The translations under genes and the position numbers were made by a program. Source: CAZRWD01 sp964603785 (GTDB taxonomy: Bacteria; Fermentibacterota; Fermentibacteria; Fermentibacterales; Fermentibacteraceae). Taken from it: a stretch of DNA of 64,000 nt. The stretch's first letter is position 1, and the number at the start of each line of letters is the position of its first letter. The stretch is from assembly GCA_964603785.1 (NCBI GenBank), contig CAZRWD010000007.1, positions 1 through 64,000 on the forward strand, given 5' to 3'. Of this stretch, positions 36,444 through 44,519 are shown one piece after another. The notes below the pieces were generated by a model. That model was given only the letters and a program-made list of their open reading frames with translations, did not search any database and was not told the DNA's origin.

Positions 36444-36833
36444 TCACCTGCCCTTCCCGCAGCCCGCCTCCTTCTCTCCGGCCATGCTGCGGACGCAGCT
36501 GCAGAATCCGTGGAAGTTCGCGCAGATCCCCCCGAGGATGGAGAACAGACCCCAGAAGAGGGGCATGCCCAGAATCTGAAGCGCCCTTGGTGCAGACCCG
36601 GGGATCTGGGCGAGATGGATACCCCATGCCGTGAGGTAGCATCCGATCACGATGCTCGTGTGGCCGAACACCACGAGAGCCTTCCTGCCGCCCTTCAGTG
36701 CGAGATGGATCAGAGCCAGGCCCAGCAGGGTCGGGATGGCAGAGTTCACACCCGCCCCGCCGACAAACCCCAGGACCCCCATGGCGAAGAGCAGCACTCC
36801 GAGAACCAGCGAACCCGGCGAGATCCTCTTCAT
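36444..36833 (-). CDS. Small hypothetical membrane protein
   Basis: This 129-aa protein has about four membrane helices. The Cys-containing tail FCSCVRSMAGEKEAGC could bind a metal or form disulfides. ATG 36833 is preceded by GGAGAG. It follows the TauE-type permease by 16 bp on the same strand, so both are likely on one transcript. No known family was recognised. Confidence 0.7.
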   Translation of the reverse strand: MKRISPGSLVLGVLLFAMGVLGFVGGAGVNSAIPTLLGLALIHLALKGGRKALVVFGHTSIVIGCYLTAWGIHLAQIPGSAPRALQILGMPLFWGLFSILGGICANFHGFCSCVRSMAGEKEAGCGKGR

Positions 36834-36849
36834 CGAACTCTCCTCCCGA

Positions 36850-37599
36850 TCAGAACACCCCGGCGAGCTTCAGGGCCATGGCTGCCACGGCCGCGGCGAG
36901 GAAGAAGCGCACCCACTTCTCGCCGGCCCTCACTGTGAAGTGGGTTCCCAGCCAGCCTCCGGCCGCATGACCTGCCGCGAGGCACAGCGCCGGAACCCAG
37001 GCGACCTTTCCTTCGAGGACGAAGACGAGCAGGGAGGGCACGGTGTATACGCCGACCACGAGGACCTTTATGCCGTTGGTCCTGACGAGGGGCAGGCGGC
37101 CCAGGCCGTGCAGGGCGGCGATTATCAGGAAGCCGACCCCTGCCTGGATGAACCCCCCGTAGAAGCCGATGATGAGGAAGACCGGCATGAGGAGGAGGGG
37201 GTGGGCGGGCGCTTCTTCGCCCGGAGCGCCCTGCGGCCTGCGCCCGAGGAAGCTCGAGGCCGTCACGCCGAGCATCACGAATGAGAGGAGCTTCCTGAAG
37301 AGGTCGTCGGGAACTGTGATAGCGACCATGCTTCCGAGGACGGCCCCCACCGCGGCCGGAAGGGCGAATCGCAGCGCCAGGGCCGTCTCGCCGTAGCCCC
37401 GCCTCCTGAAGGCGATCACGGAGGATATGCTCTGGCCCATCACGGCGACGCGGTTGCTGCCGTTGGCGACGGCCGCCGGGAAGCCCATCAGGATGAGGGC
37501 CGGCATGGATAGGAGGGAGCCGCCCCCGGCAACTACGTTGCAGAAGCCGGCAGCCAGACCGGCTCCGAGAAGAAGAAGCAAGGCGAGCGGTTCGGACAT
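36850..37599 (-). CDS. TauE/SafE-family sulfite/organosulfur exporter-like permease
   Basis: This 249-aa protein has seven to eight hydrophobic helices. The TauE family motif occurs twice, as GFCNVVAGGGSLLSMP and later GFYGGFIQAGVGFL. Such permeases are thought to export sulfite, sulfonates or other small anions. ATG 37599 has GGAAGGG upstream; a longer in-frame extension is not hydrophobic. It lies between the PUR-domain regulator and the small membrane protein. Confidence 0.88.
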   Translation of the reverse strand: MSEPLALLLLLGAGLAAGFCNVVAGGGSLLSMPALILMGFPAAVANGSNRVAVMGQSISSVIAFRRRGYGETALALRFALPAAVGAVLGSMVAITVPDDLFRKLLSFVMLGVTASSFLGRRPQGAPGEEAPAHPLLLMPVFLIIGFYGGFIQAGVGFLIIAALHGLGRLPLVRTNGIKVLVVGVYTVPSLLVFVLEGKVAWVPALCLAAGHAAGGWLGTHFTVRAGEKWVRFFLAAAVAAMALKLAGVF

Positions 37600-37661
37600 C
37601 GGGCGCCCTTCCTGACGATTGGGGGAAGCATAGCCATGACCGGGGACGGGGGCCAGAGCGC

Positions 37662-38114
37662 TCAGGCCGATGCCCCTGCCTCCGGGACGGGCTGCAGCCC
37701 CAGCTTCTGAAGCCTGAGCCCGATCGCCCTCTGCGTGCGGCCGAGCCTGACGGCCAGCTCCGCCTCGGTCATGCCCGAGCCCCAGCCCTGCCTCAGGGCG
37801 CTCTCGTCGTCCTCCGACCACTTCTCGAAGGCCCTGGGACAGGTCTTCCTGAGCTCGTCGAGGTCTGCATCCCGGCGCTCGTCGGCCTCGCGACCGATTA
37901 TCCTGAGGGCGGACAGGACGGCTCTCCGGAAGACGGCGAGGCCGTCCTCGAAGACGACTATCCGCTCGCGCCTCCAGGTCTCGTCGTCGCCCAGGGAGCT
38001 CTGGGCCATCGAGAGGAAGACCCTTCCGTTCGCCGACTCACGGACGTCCAGGAAGTAGTTGACCCTTCCCGCCCTCACACGCTCGCTCCAGATCGCCTGC
38101 TTCTGCTCGCTCAT
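37662..38114 (-). CDS. PUR-family (DUF3276-like) nucleic-acid-binding protein fused to a Myb/SANT-like helix-turn-helix
   Basis: This 150-aa protein has an N-terminal PUR repeat (RVNYFLDVRESANG, then RIVVFEDGLAVF). The C-terminal segment reads WSEDDESALRQGWGSGM and RLGRTQRAIGLRLQKLGL, which resembles a Myb/SANT or sigma-like HTH. PUR proteins bind single-stranded DNA or RNA in FCB-group and spirochaete bacteria. Here the added HTH suggests a sequence-specific DNA or RNA regulator. ATG 38114 is preceded by TGGAGGGG. Confidence 0.8.
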   Translation of the reverse strand: MSEQKQAIWSERVRAGRVNYFLDVRESANGRVFLSMAQSSLGDDETWRRERIVVFEDGLAVFRRAVLSALRIIGREADERRDADLDELRKTCPRAFEKWSEDDESALRQGWGSGMTEAELAVRLGRTQRAIGLRLQKLGLQPVPEAGASA

Positions 38115-38147
38115 GATGCACTCCCCTCCAAACAGGTGTTCACTGCT

Positions 38148-38176
38148 ATTGTGACGGGATTCTTCCCGGACCGCAA
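38148..38176 (-). promoter_or_regulatory. Possible promoter for the PUR-domain regulator
   Basis: On the minus strand TTGCGG (38171-38176) and CACAAT (38148-38153) are separated by 17 bp. The predicted start lies about 25 bp before the GGAGGGG of the PUR gene. Both boxes deviate from consensus in two or three positions. Confidence 0.4.
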
Positions 38177-38498
38177 GGCCTGCGATACAGGATGAAGCAG
38201 TTCATTCGATTGAGTGACGGGGAGGCCGGAGCCGCAGGTGCGTCGGCCGGGGATCCGGCTCCGGGGACTGCGGAGGGTGTGGATCGGTCAGGGTCCGGGC
38301 GGCCCCGGTGAACCGTTATGTAAACTGCTGCACTGATTGGAGATCGGGCTTGCAGGCCTACCGGTGCGGATACCCGGGAAACCGATTTGCAAGTTGATGT
38401 AATGCAGAGAAATAGCAACCGCAAGTCAACGATTTCAAACCCGAAGGGGTCGGCGTGCCCATTTGCCCCGCCTGCCGCGTATCCACAATGTAGGCCCC
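38177..38498. other. Intergenic region without a recognised gene
   Basis: No coding region is supported here. The right-hand part near 38381-38440 is visibly AT-richer than the surroundings and contains a weak TTGCAA/AAATAG pair (38387-38392, 38410-38415) at 17 bp spacing. It could be the promoter of the downstream YgiQ gene. Confidence 0.4.
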
Positions 38499-40220
38499 AT
38501 GGGCAAGGGTAGATCCGCGGCGCCGTTCCTGCCGACCAGCCGTGCCGAGATGGACGATCTGGGATGGGCGGAGTGCGATGTCGTCCTGGTGTCGGGTGAT
38601 GCGTACGTCGACCACCCGTCGTTCGGCGCCGCCCTAGTAGGGCGCTTCCTGGAGGGCCTCGGCCTGAGGACGGGCATCCTCCCGCAGCCCGACTGGCGCG
38701 ACCCCTCGTCGATCCTCGCCCTGGGCGTCCCCAGGCTCTTCGCGGGCGTCACGGGCGGCGCGATGGACTCGATGGTCAACCACTACACCTCCCTCGGCCG
38801 TATCCGCACCGACGACGCCTACTCGGAGGGCGGCAGGTCCGGCATGAGGCCCGACAGGGCCGTTCTCGTCTATTCGAACCTCGTCCGGCGGGGCATGCCC
38901 GGCACGCCGATAGTCCTGGGCGGCATCGAGGCCAGCCTCCGCCGCCTGAGCCACTACGACTTCTGGTCGGGCAAGGTCAGGCGGTCCGTAATCCTTGACA
39001 CCCGGGCCGACATCCTCGTTTACGGCATGGGCGAGAGACAGGTCGCCGAGATCGCGTCCCGCATCGATGGCGGCCGCTCCCTGGAGGGCATCCCGGGAAC
39101 ATGCACGTGGATCGGAGCCTCGGGCTCGCCGCCGGAGGACGCGCTCGTCCTGCCCTCGCACGAGGAGGTGTCGGCCTCCCCGGGGGACTTCATGCGGATG
39201 ACGCTGGCCGTCGAGGCCGAGGCGAATCCCTGGAGCGGCAGGCGGATCGTCCAGAAGTCGGACACCCGGTGGGTCGTGTGCAACCCCCCGGCCGAGCCGC
39301 TCACAACCAGCGGGATGGATGCCCTGTACGAGCTCCCGTACGCCCGCATGCCCCACCCCCGGTACACCGGGGAGATCCCGGCCTGGACGATGATCAGGGA
39401 CTCGATCACGGCGGTGAGGGGATGTGCCGGCGGATGCAGCTTCTGCGCACTCGGGCTCCACCAGGGCAGGCACATCGTGTCGCGCAGCCCCGGATCGGTG
39501 ATCCGCGAGGCCGGGAAGCTGGCCTCCGGAACCCGCTTCAGGGGGGTCATCTCCGACATCGGCGGGCCCACCGCCAACATGTACGGTCTGGGGTGCTCGG
39601 ACCCGGAGGCGGAAAGGTCCTGCCGGAGGCCCTCCTGCCTGTTCCCGTCGATCTGCGGGAGGTTCCGCACATCCCAGAAGGCCTTCGCCGACCTGCTGGA
39701 CGGAGCGGCCCGAGTGGAGGGGGTCGACCGGGTGCTCGTGGCGAGCGGACTGCGCCACGACCTGGCGCTGGAGGATCCCCCGTCGCTGGAGCGCATCGCC
39801 TCCCGGCACGTGGGAGGCCATCTCAAGGTGGCGCCCGAGCACTTCTCCGCCCGGATCCTGCGACTCATGAGGAAGCCGGGGAAGGCGGTCTGGAGGAGGT
39901 TCGCGGAGGCCTTCGGCAGGGCCTCCCGGAAGGCCGGCCTGGAGCAGTACCTGCTGCCCTACATGATGGCGGCCTTCCCGGGCTGCTCGATGGACGACAT
40001 GTCGGAGGCCGCCGCGGAGCTCTCCCTGCACCGTCTCTCGCCGCGGCAGATGCAGATATTCCTCCCCACCCCAATGACCCTTGCGGCGGCGATGTACTTC
40101 ACCGGGCTGGACCCCCGGCTGCGGCCAGTGGATGTGGAGCGCGGCTCGGCCGGCAGGAAGGCCCAGCTGCAGGTGCTCCTCGCCGCCGGGAACCGCCCCG
40201 GGGACCGTCCGGAGCGCTGA
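38499..40220 (+). CDS. YgiQ-family (UPF0313) radical SAM protein
   Basis: This protein has about 573 residues. The N-terminal part shows the family blocks PFLPTSRAEMDDLGW, VSGDAYVDHPSFG and GGIEASLRR. The radical-SAM cluster motif reads CAGGCSFC within RGCAGGCSFCALGLHQGR. The function of YgiQ proteins is not established. The ATG at 38499 matches the usual N-terminus better than TTG 38463 but has a poor ribosome site. It converges on the ribonucleotide reductase genes. Confidence 0.88.
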   Translation: MGKGRSAAPFLPTSRAEMDDLGWAECDVVLVSGDAYVDHPSFGAALVGRFLEGLGLRTGILPQPDWRDPSSILALGVPRLFAGVTGGAMDSMVNHYTSLGRIRTDDAYSEGGRSGMRPDRAVLVYSNLVRRGMPGTPIVLGGIEASLRRLSHYDFWSGKVRRSVILDTRADILVYGMGERQVAEIASRIDGGRSLEGIPGTCTWIGASGSPPEDALVLPSHEEVSASPGDFMRMTLAVEAEANPWSGRRIVQKSDTRWVVCNPPAEPLTTSGMDALYELPYARMPHPRYTGEIPAWTMIRDSITAVRGCAGGCSFCALGLHQGRHIVSRSPGSVIREAGKLASGTRFRGVISDIGGPTANMYGLGCSDPEAERSCRRPSCLFPSICGRFRTSQKAFADLLDGAARVEGVDRVLVASGLRHDLALEDPPSLERIASRHVGGHLKVAPEHFSARILRLMRKPGKAVWRRFAEAFGRASRKAGLEQYLLPYMMAAFPGCSMDDMSEAAAELSLHRLSPRQMQIFLPTPMTLAAAMYFTGLDPRLRPVDVERGSAGRKAQLQVLLAAGNRPGDRPER

Positions 40221-40254
40221 AGGCGCCCGGCTGGAACCGGCCCCGGCCTCCCGA

Positions 40255-40410
40255 CTATAGACGCATGCCTGGCAGGAAGTGCTGCACGGGCCGCAGCAGC
40301 TGCATCACCCGGACAGGCAGGCAACACGCAGTAGCCGCATCCGGAATGCAGCAGGTTCCCGGGGGAGGGGCGCCGATCTTCCTGCAGTGCGCCAACCAGC
40401 CCTTGAACAC
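40255..40410 (-). CDS. Possible small protein downstream of nrdG
   Basis: A 51-codon frame runs from GTG 40410 to TAG 40255 in the 220-bp gap after nrdG, preceded by GGAGGAGCGCTGGAGG. The product would be basic with a Cys-rich centre (GTCCIPDAATACC). It could also be the unused tail of the operon. No family is recognised and the start is non-ATG, so this is only a candidate. Confidence 0.3.
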   Translation of the reverse strand: MFKGWLAHCRKIGAPPPGTCCIPDAATACCLPVRVMQLLRPVQHFLPGMRL

Positions 40411-40443
40411 CCTCCAGCGCTCCTCCCCCACCCCCGGAACCGG

Positions 40444-41133
40444 TCAGGACCTTATCAGGACCTCGTCGACCAGCGGGGCGATCATCCTGGAAGTGCTCTC
40501 GAGGTATTCGCCCGGATATGAAGGCACGCCCGCGAACTCGGGCGAGAGGGTCTTGCCGGGCCTGAAGCGCTGCAGCACGTAGCGTCGGACCCGTCCTATG
40601 CGCTCGACTATCTCCCTGACGTCATCCGAGGATACGAGCCCGGGGACCATGGTGGTCCTGAACTCGTACGACGGCATCTCGCGGATCAGCGAGACGGACG
40701 TGAGTATCCCGTCGAAGGCCGCCCTGCCGCCGGTGGCCTCCTCGTACCTGCCGGGCGAGGACTTGATGTCCATCGCGACGTAGTCGACGTAGCGGATGGA
40801 GGCGGCCAGCCGGTCGGGGATCGTGCCGTTGGTGTCCAGCTTGACCTGCAGGCCGGTCTCGCCCTTCAGCCTGCCCAGGAAGTTGACTATGCGGGGGTAG
40901 CACAGCGGCTCCCCCCCGGTGATGGAGACCCCGTCGATGAAGCCCTCGCGCTCGCGGAGCCTCTCCATGACCTCGTCCTCGGTCATCGAGTACTGCTCGG
41001 CGAGAATGTCGGGGCGGACCAGCTCGGGGTTGTGGCAGAACGGGCAGTAGAGGTTGCAGCCGCCCATGAAGACGACCGAGGATATCCTGCCCGGGAACTC
41101 GATCAGACTGGTACCCAGGAAGGAGCGGATCAC
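40444..41133 (-). CDS. nrdG: Anaerobic ribonucleotide reductase activating protein
   Basis: This 229-aa radical SAM enzyme has the cluster motif CNLYCPFC near residue 26, followed by TGGEPLCYPRI and KLDTNGT. NrdG uses a 4Fe-4S cluster and SAM to create the glycyl radical on NrdD. The start is GTG 41133, four bases inside the end of the preceding small gene, so translation is coupled. Its radical-accepting glycine here is most likely on that neighbouring 59-aa protein instead of on NrdD itself. Confidence 0.93.
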   Translation of the reverse strand: MIRSFLGTSLIEFPGRISSVVFMGGCNLYCPFCHNPELVRPDILAEQYSMTEDEVMERLREREGFIDGVSITGGEPLCYPRIVNFLGRLKGETGLQVKLDTNGTIPDRLAASIRYVDYVAMDIKSSPGRYEEATGGRAAFDGILTSVSLIREMPSYEFRTTMVPGLVSSDDVREIVERIGRVRRYVLQRFRPGKTLSPEFAGVPSYPGEYLESTSRMIAPLVDEVLIRS

Positions 41134-41309
41134 TCATCCCTTCCCGGAGGGTCCCCCTCGAGGTCGACGTACTCCCTCTCGGCGAACTCCTCCTGCTTCC
41201 CCTTGTTCCAGTCCTGGACCGGGCGGTAGTACCCGACCACCCTGGAGTAGACCTCGGTGCGGATGGCCCTCACCTTGCGCGGCCCGGCCTCTTCCCCGGC
41301 GTGACTCAT
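41130..41309 (-). CDS. Separate glycyl-radical subunit of anaerobic ribonucleotide reductase
   Basis: This 59-aa protein contains the C-terminal glycyl-radical loop of class III ribonucleotide reductases: TEVYSRVVGYYRPVQDW, with the radical glycine at G26, then NKGKQEEFAEREY. In well-studied enzymes this loop is the tail of NrdD. Here it is its own gene. The ATG at 41309 overlaps the nrdD stop (ATGA), and its stop overlaps the nrdG start. No Cys is present, so the zinc finger that normally precedes the loop is missing from this piece. It would have to bind NrdD in trans and be activated by NrdG. Confidence 0.85.
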   Translation of the reverse strand: MSHAGEEAGPRKVRAIRTEVYSRVVGYYRPVQDWNKGKQEEFAEREYVDLEGDPPGRDE

Positions 41310-43420
41310 AGTCCCCCGATCCTTCCGATGTTCAGGAACAGGCTGCCCTGCCCCCCGTCGTCCCCCGTCCCGTCCACGCTCCTGAAGCTGCCCTCGGGAA
41401 GCTCGGTGGTGAGCTCGACCACCTCGCCGTGCCGGGCTATCTCCTCGTCGGTGTGGGGGTAGGGGCAGAAGAACTTCTCGCCGGGCACGTAACCGTGCAC
41501 CGGGCATATGGAAAATGTGGGCGTGAAGCTGAAGTAGGGGAGCCTGAACCTCGTGACGATGCGCCTCGCCAGATCGCGCACCACCTTCCAGTCGGCTATG
41601 GCCTCCCCGATGAAGACATGGACCACGGTGCCCCCCGTGAACATCGCCTGGAGTGGGTCCTGGTGGCTCAGGAGGGAGTAGATGTCCGTGCGCCTGCTGA
41701 CCGGCGGATGCACGGAGTTCGTGTAGTAGGGGTTCGAGCTGCCCATGCAGAAGATCTCCGGGAAGCGCTCCCTGTCCTTCCTGGCCAGCCTGTAGGAGGC
41801 CCCCTCGGCCGGAGAGGCCTCGAGGTTGTAGAGGTTGCCCGTCTGCTCCTGGAAGGCCGAGAGGGTCTCGCGCATGAACTCGAGGACGCTCAGGGCCCAT
41901 GCCGAGGACTCCGGGGCCATGATGTCGCTTCCGAGGAGGTTGCAGCAGGCCTCGTTCATCCCGAGCAGGCCGATGGTCGAGAAGTGGTTGGCCCAGTACG
42001 AGCCGCTCGAGGCCCTGACCTCCTCGAGATAGTGCCTGGTGTATGGGTAGAGGCCCCTCTCGGTGAGCTCCTCCACGGCTCTGCGCTTCAGCTCGAGCGA
42101 GTCGCGCGAGATCTCCATCACCGCACGGAGGCGCTCGAAGAAGTCCCCCCCGCTGCGCGAGAGCCACGCCAGCCTCGGCAGATTGATGGTGACCACCCCG
42201 ATGGAGCCCGTGAGCGGGTTCGACCCGAAGAGGCCGCCGCCCCGCTTGCGCAGCTCGCGGTTGTCCAGCCGGAGGCGGCAGCACATGCTCCTCGCGTCCT
42301 CGGGGTTCATGTCCGAGTTGACGAAGTTGCTGAAATAGGGGATCCCGTACTTGCCGGTCATCTCCCACAGCGGCTTCAGGCGGTCGCTCTCCCAGTCGAA
42401 GTCGCTCGTGAGGTTGTAGGTGGGGATCGGGAAGGTGAAGATCCTCCCCTTCGAGTCGCCCTCCATCATCAGGTCGGCGAACACGGAGTTGAAGAGATCC
42501 ATCTCCTCCTGGTACCCCGAGTAGGTCGTGCCGGTGGGTCTCCCCCCCAGGAGCACCTCCTCGCCCGCGAGGTTCGAGGGCACCGACAGGTCCATCGTTA
42601 TGTTCGTGAAGGGCGTCTGGAAGCCCACCCTCGTAGGGATGTTGACGTTGAACAGGAACTCCTGGAGGGCCTGGCGGACCTCCTCGCGCGAGAGGCGGTC
42701 GATGCGTATGAAGGGCGCGAGGAGCGTGTCGAAGTTCGAGAAGGCCTGGGCGCCGGCAGCCTCGCCCTGGAGGGTGTAGAAGAAGTTCACTATCTGCCCG
42801 AGAGCGGTTCTGAGATGCTTCGGCGGGGCCGACTCTATCTTTCCCCTGGCGCCCCTGAAGCCCTCGAGGAGGAGCTGCCTGAGGTCCCACCCGACGCAGT
42901 AGGGGCCCAGAATCCCGAGGTCGTGGATGTGGATGTCGCCCGAGTCGTGCGCCTCCTTCACCGGGGGCGTGTAGATGCGGCCCAGCCAGTAACGGGCGGT
43001 GATCGAGCTGGACAGGTAGAAGTTCAGGCCCTGGAGGGAGTAGTTCATGTTGGAGTTCTCGTTGACCCTCCAGTCCTCCCTGCCCAGGTAGTCGCCCACC
43101 AGCCCGTCGATCCCGCCTATGAGCCTGCCCACGTCGCGGACCTCGGCGCGCTTCTCCCTGTACAGGATGAACTGCCGCGCCGCAGCTGTCAGCTTCCTCA
43201 GGACCAGCGTCTCCTCGATGAAGTCCTGCAGCTGCTCGACGGTGGGTATGGTGCCCTTGCGGAAGAAGCTCATGTAGAGTGCGGCCTCGACCTGGTTGAC
43301 GATGTCGGAGGCGTCCTCGCGGGTTTCCGAGGATGTGAGCGCGGTCTCGACGGAGCGCAGTATCTCGCTCCTCCGGTAGCCCTCTATCTCACCGGAGCTC
43401 CTCCTGACAAGCCAGTCCAT
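41306..43420 (-). CDS. nrdD: Anaerobic ribonucleoside-triphosphate reductase, catalytic subunit lacking the glycyl-radical tail
   Basis: This 704-aa protein starts with an ATP-cone allosteric domain (about residues 1-95) and continues as the NrdD ten-stranded barrel. It includes ENSNMNYSLQGLNFYLSS and the Cys-containing loop SMCCRLRLD (C380, C381). Near the end, FSICPVHGYVPGEKFFCPYP resembles the start of the usual zinc finger. The second Cys pair is replaced and the chain ends at GRIGGL without any RVxGY loop. That loop is encoded by the next gene. The enzyme would reduce NTPs to dNTPs without oxygen. ATG 43420 agrees with the family start. Confidence 0.9.
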   Translation of the reverse strand: MDWLVRRSSGEIEGYRRSEILRSVETALTSSETREDASDIVNQVEAALYMSFFRKGTIPTVEQLQDFIEETLVLRKLTAAARQFILYREKRAEVRDVGRLIGGIDGLVGDYLGREDWRVNENSNMNYSLQGLNFYLSSSITARYWLGRIYTPPVKEAHDSGDIHIHDLGILGPYCVGWDLRQLLLEGFRGARGKIESAPPKHLRTALGQIVNFFYTLQGEAAGAQAFSNFDTLLAPFIRIDRLSREEVRQALQEFLFNVNIPTRVGFQTPFTNITMDLSVPSNLAGEEVLLGGRPTGTTYSGYQEEMDLFNSVFADLMMEGDSKGRIFTFPIPTYNLTSDFDWESDRLKPLWEMTGKYGIPYFSNFVNSDMNPEDARSMCCRLRLDNRELRKRGGGLFGSNPLTGSIGVVTINLPRLAWLSRSGGDFFERLRAVMEISRDSLELKRRAVEELTERGLYPYTRHYLEEVRASSGSYWANHFSTIGLLGMNEACCNLLGSDIMAPESSAWALSVLEFMRETLSAFQEQTGNLYNLEASPAEGASYRLARKDRERFPEIFCMGSSNPYYTNSVHPPVSRRTDIYSLLSHQDPLQAMFTGGTVVHVFIGEAIADWKVVRDLARRIVTRFRLPYFSFTPTFSICPVHGYVPGEKFFCPYPHTDEEIARHGEVVELTTELPEGSFRSVDGTGDDGGQGSLFLNIGRIGGL

Positions 43421-43485
43421 CTGTACGCGAAGCCCCCCCGAGGCGATGAAAAGCAGGCCGGTCCCATCGGCCGCCGACGATTTCG

Positions 43486-43513
43486 ATAATACCCCGGGGC
43501 CGACTCCCGTCAA
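43486..43513 (-). promoter_or_regulatory. nrdD promoter
   Basis: On the minus strand TTGACG (43508-43513) and TATTAT (43486-43491) are separated by 16 bp. The expected transcript start is near 43479, about 60 bp before the nrdD ATG. Confidence 0.65.
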
Positions 43514-43521
43514 GGCCGAAA

Positions 43522-43569
43522 ACACTACATATTGTGCAGGCAATTGACCGGTTCGACCATATGTTGCCT
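43522..43569. promoter_or_regulatory. Tandem NrdR-like boxes upstream of nrdD
   Basis: ACACTACATATTGTGC at 43522-43537 matches the NrdR consensus (acaCwAtATaTwGtgt) at 14 of 16 positions. A weaker partner, CGACCATATGTTGCCT at 43554-43569, keeps the core (CxATATxTTG). The two start 32 bp apart, the spacing typical of paired NrdR sites. NrdR represses ribonucleotide reductase genes when dATP is high. The boxes lie just upstream of the nrdD -35 and also in front of the divergent transporter gene. Confidence 0.65.
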
Positions 43570-43616
43570 TGCGATGTGGATAAACGCCCCGGATCACCGG
43601 GTCCCGGGAGGTATGC

Positions 43617-44519
43617 TTGGCTCACTCTCCTACGGAGGCCGCGCGCAGGCTCGGACTGGCCGCGGTCTGCCTCTGGGCCACGGCTGCGACCGCATTCAAG
43701 CTGGGTCTCGCCGAGACCACCCCGTACATGCTGGTCCTCACCTCCTCGGTCGTGTCGCTCGTCTTCCTGGGGATCTGGGCGCTCGCGTCGGGGAGGAGGC
43801 CCGACACGCGGATGATGCTGTCGGCCCTCCCCAGGGGCTTCCTGAACCCCTTCCTCTACTATCTCGTCCTTCTCGAGGCTTACGACAGGCTGCCGGCACA
43901 GGTCGCCATGGTGGTCAACTACCTGTGGCCGGTGATGCTGGTGCTCATCCACGCGGCGCTGCCCGGCGGGCGGCTGTCGGGGAGGAGCCTTGCGGCCATC
44001 CTGACCAGTTTCTGCGGGGTGGCCCTGCTGGCGGCGCTGTACCCCCGCGCGGACGGCGGTGTGAGCACCTCCGGCATCCTCCTCGCGCTCGCGAGCACCG
44101 TCATCTGGGCCGTCTACTGGCTTTCGAGCATGAGGGGGGGCGGTGCGGGATCGGCGAGGCTCCTGTGCAACTTCCTCTGGGGATGTCTGTTCCTCGTCGC
44201 ATGGGGGCTGGCGGGAGGTGCGCTGCGGACCCCGGGCATCAGGGCTCTCGCCGCCTCCGCATGGATCGGGATCTTCGAGATGGGCCTGACCTACGTCGTA
44301 TGGCTCGCGGCCCTCTCCCGGGCGAGGGACCCGGCACAGGTGGGCAACCTGATCTATCTCACCCCGTTCCTGTCGCTTGCCTTCATCGCCCTGGTACTCG
44401 GGGAGCCTCTGAGGGTCTCGACTCTCGCGGGGCTCGCGCTGGTGCTGGCGGGGATACTGCTTCAGAGGGGCGTCGGCACGGCACCCCCCTCCGGCTCAGC
44501 CCCCGCAGTCGAGCCCTGA
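43617..44519 (+). CDS. EamA/DMT-superfamily membrane transporter
   Basis: This 300-aa protein has ten hydrophobic helices in two repeated halves. It begins with a soluble AHSPTEAARR before the first helix and has the family feel MVVNYLWPVMLVL in the middle. Start TTG 43617 is preceded by GGGAGG. It is divergent from nrdD, so the NrdR-like boxes might influence it too. The substrate is unknown. Its end overlaps the converging M16 peptidase gene by 24 bp. Confidence 0.88.
   Translation: MAHSPTEAARRLGLAAVCLWATAATAFKLGLAETTPYMLVLTSSVVSLVFLGIWALASGRRPDTRMMLSALPRGFLNPFLYYLVLLEAYDRLPAQVAMVVNYLWPVMLVLIHAALPGGRLSGRSLAAILTSFCGVALLAALYPRADGGVSTSGILLALASTVIWAVYWLSSMRGGGAGSARLLCNFLWGCLFLVAWGLAGGALRTPGIRALAASAWIGIFEMGLTYVVWLAALSRARDPAQVGNLIYLTPFLSLAFIALVLGEPLRVSTLAGLALVLAGILLQRGVGTAPPSGSAPAVEP

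Noticed and set aside
41300..41315. Frameshift error as the cause of the split NrdD
   Set aside because: The 59-aa frame has its own ATG in an ATGA overlap and its own end coupled to nrdG, and the NrdD tail keeps normal coding character for about 50 residues after the last Cys.
41429..43489. A 686-codon open frame on the plus strand opposite nrdD
   Set aside because: It is antisense to a clear NrdD, has no domain sense, and its length reflects GC-rich codon structure.
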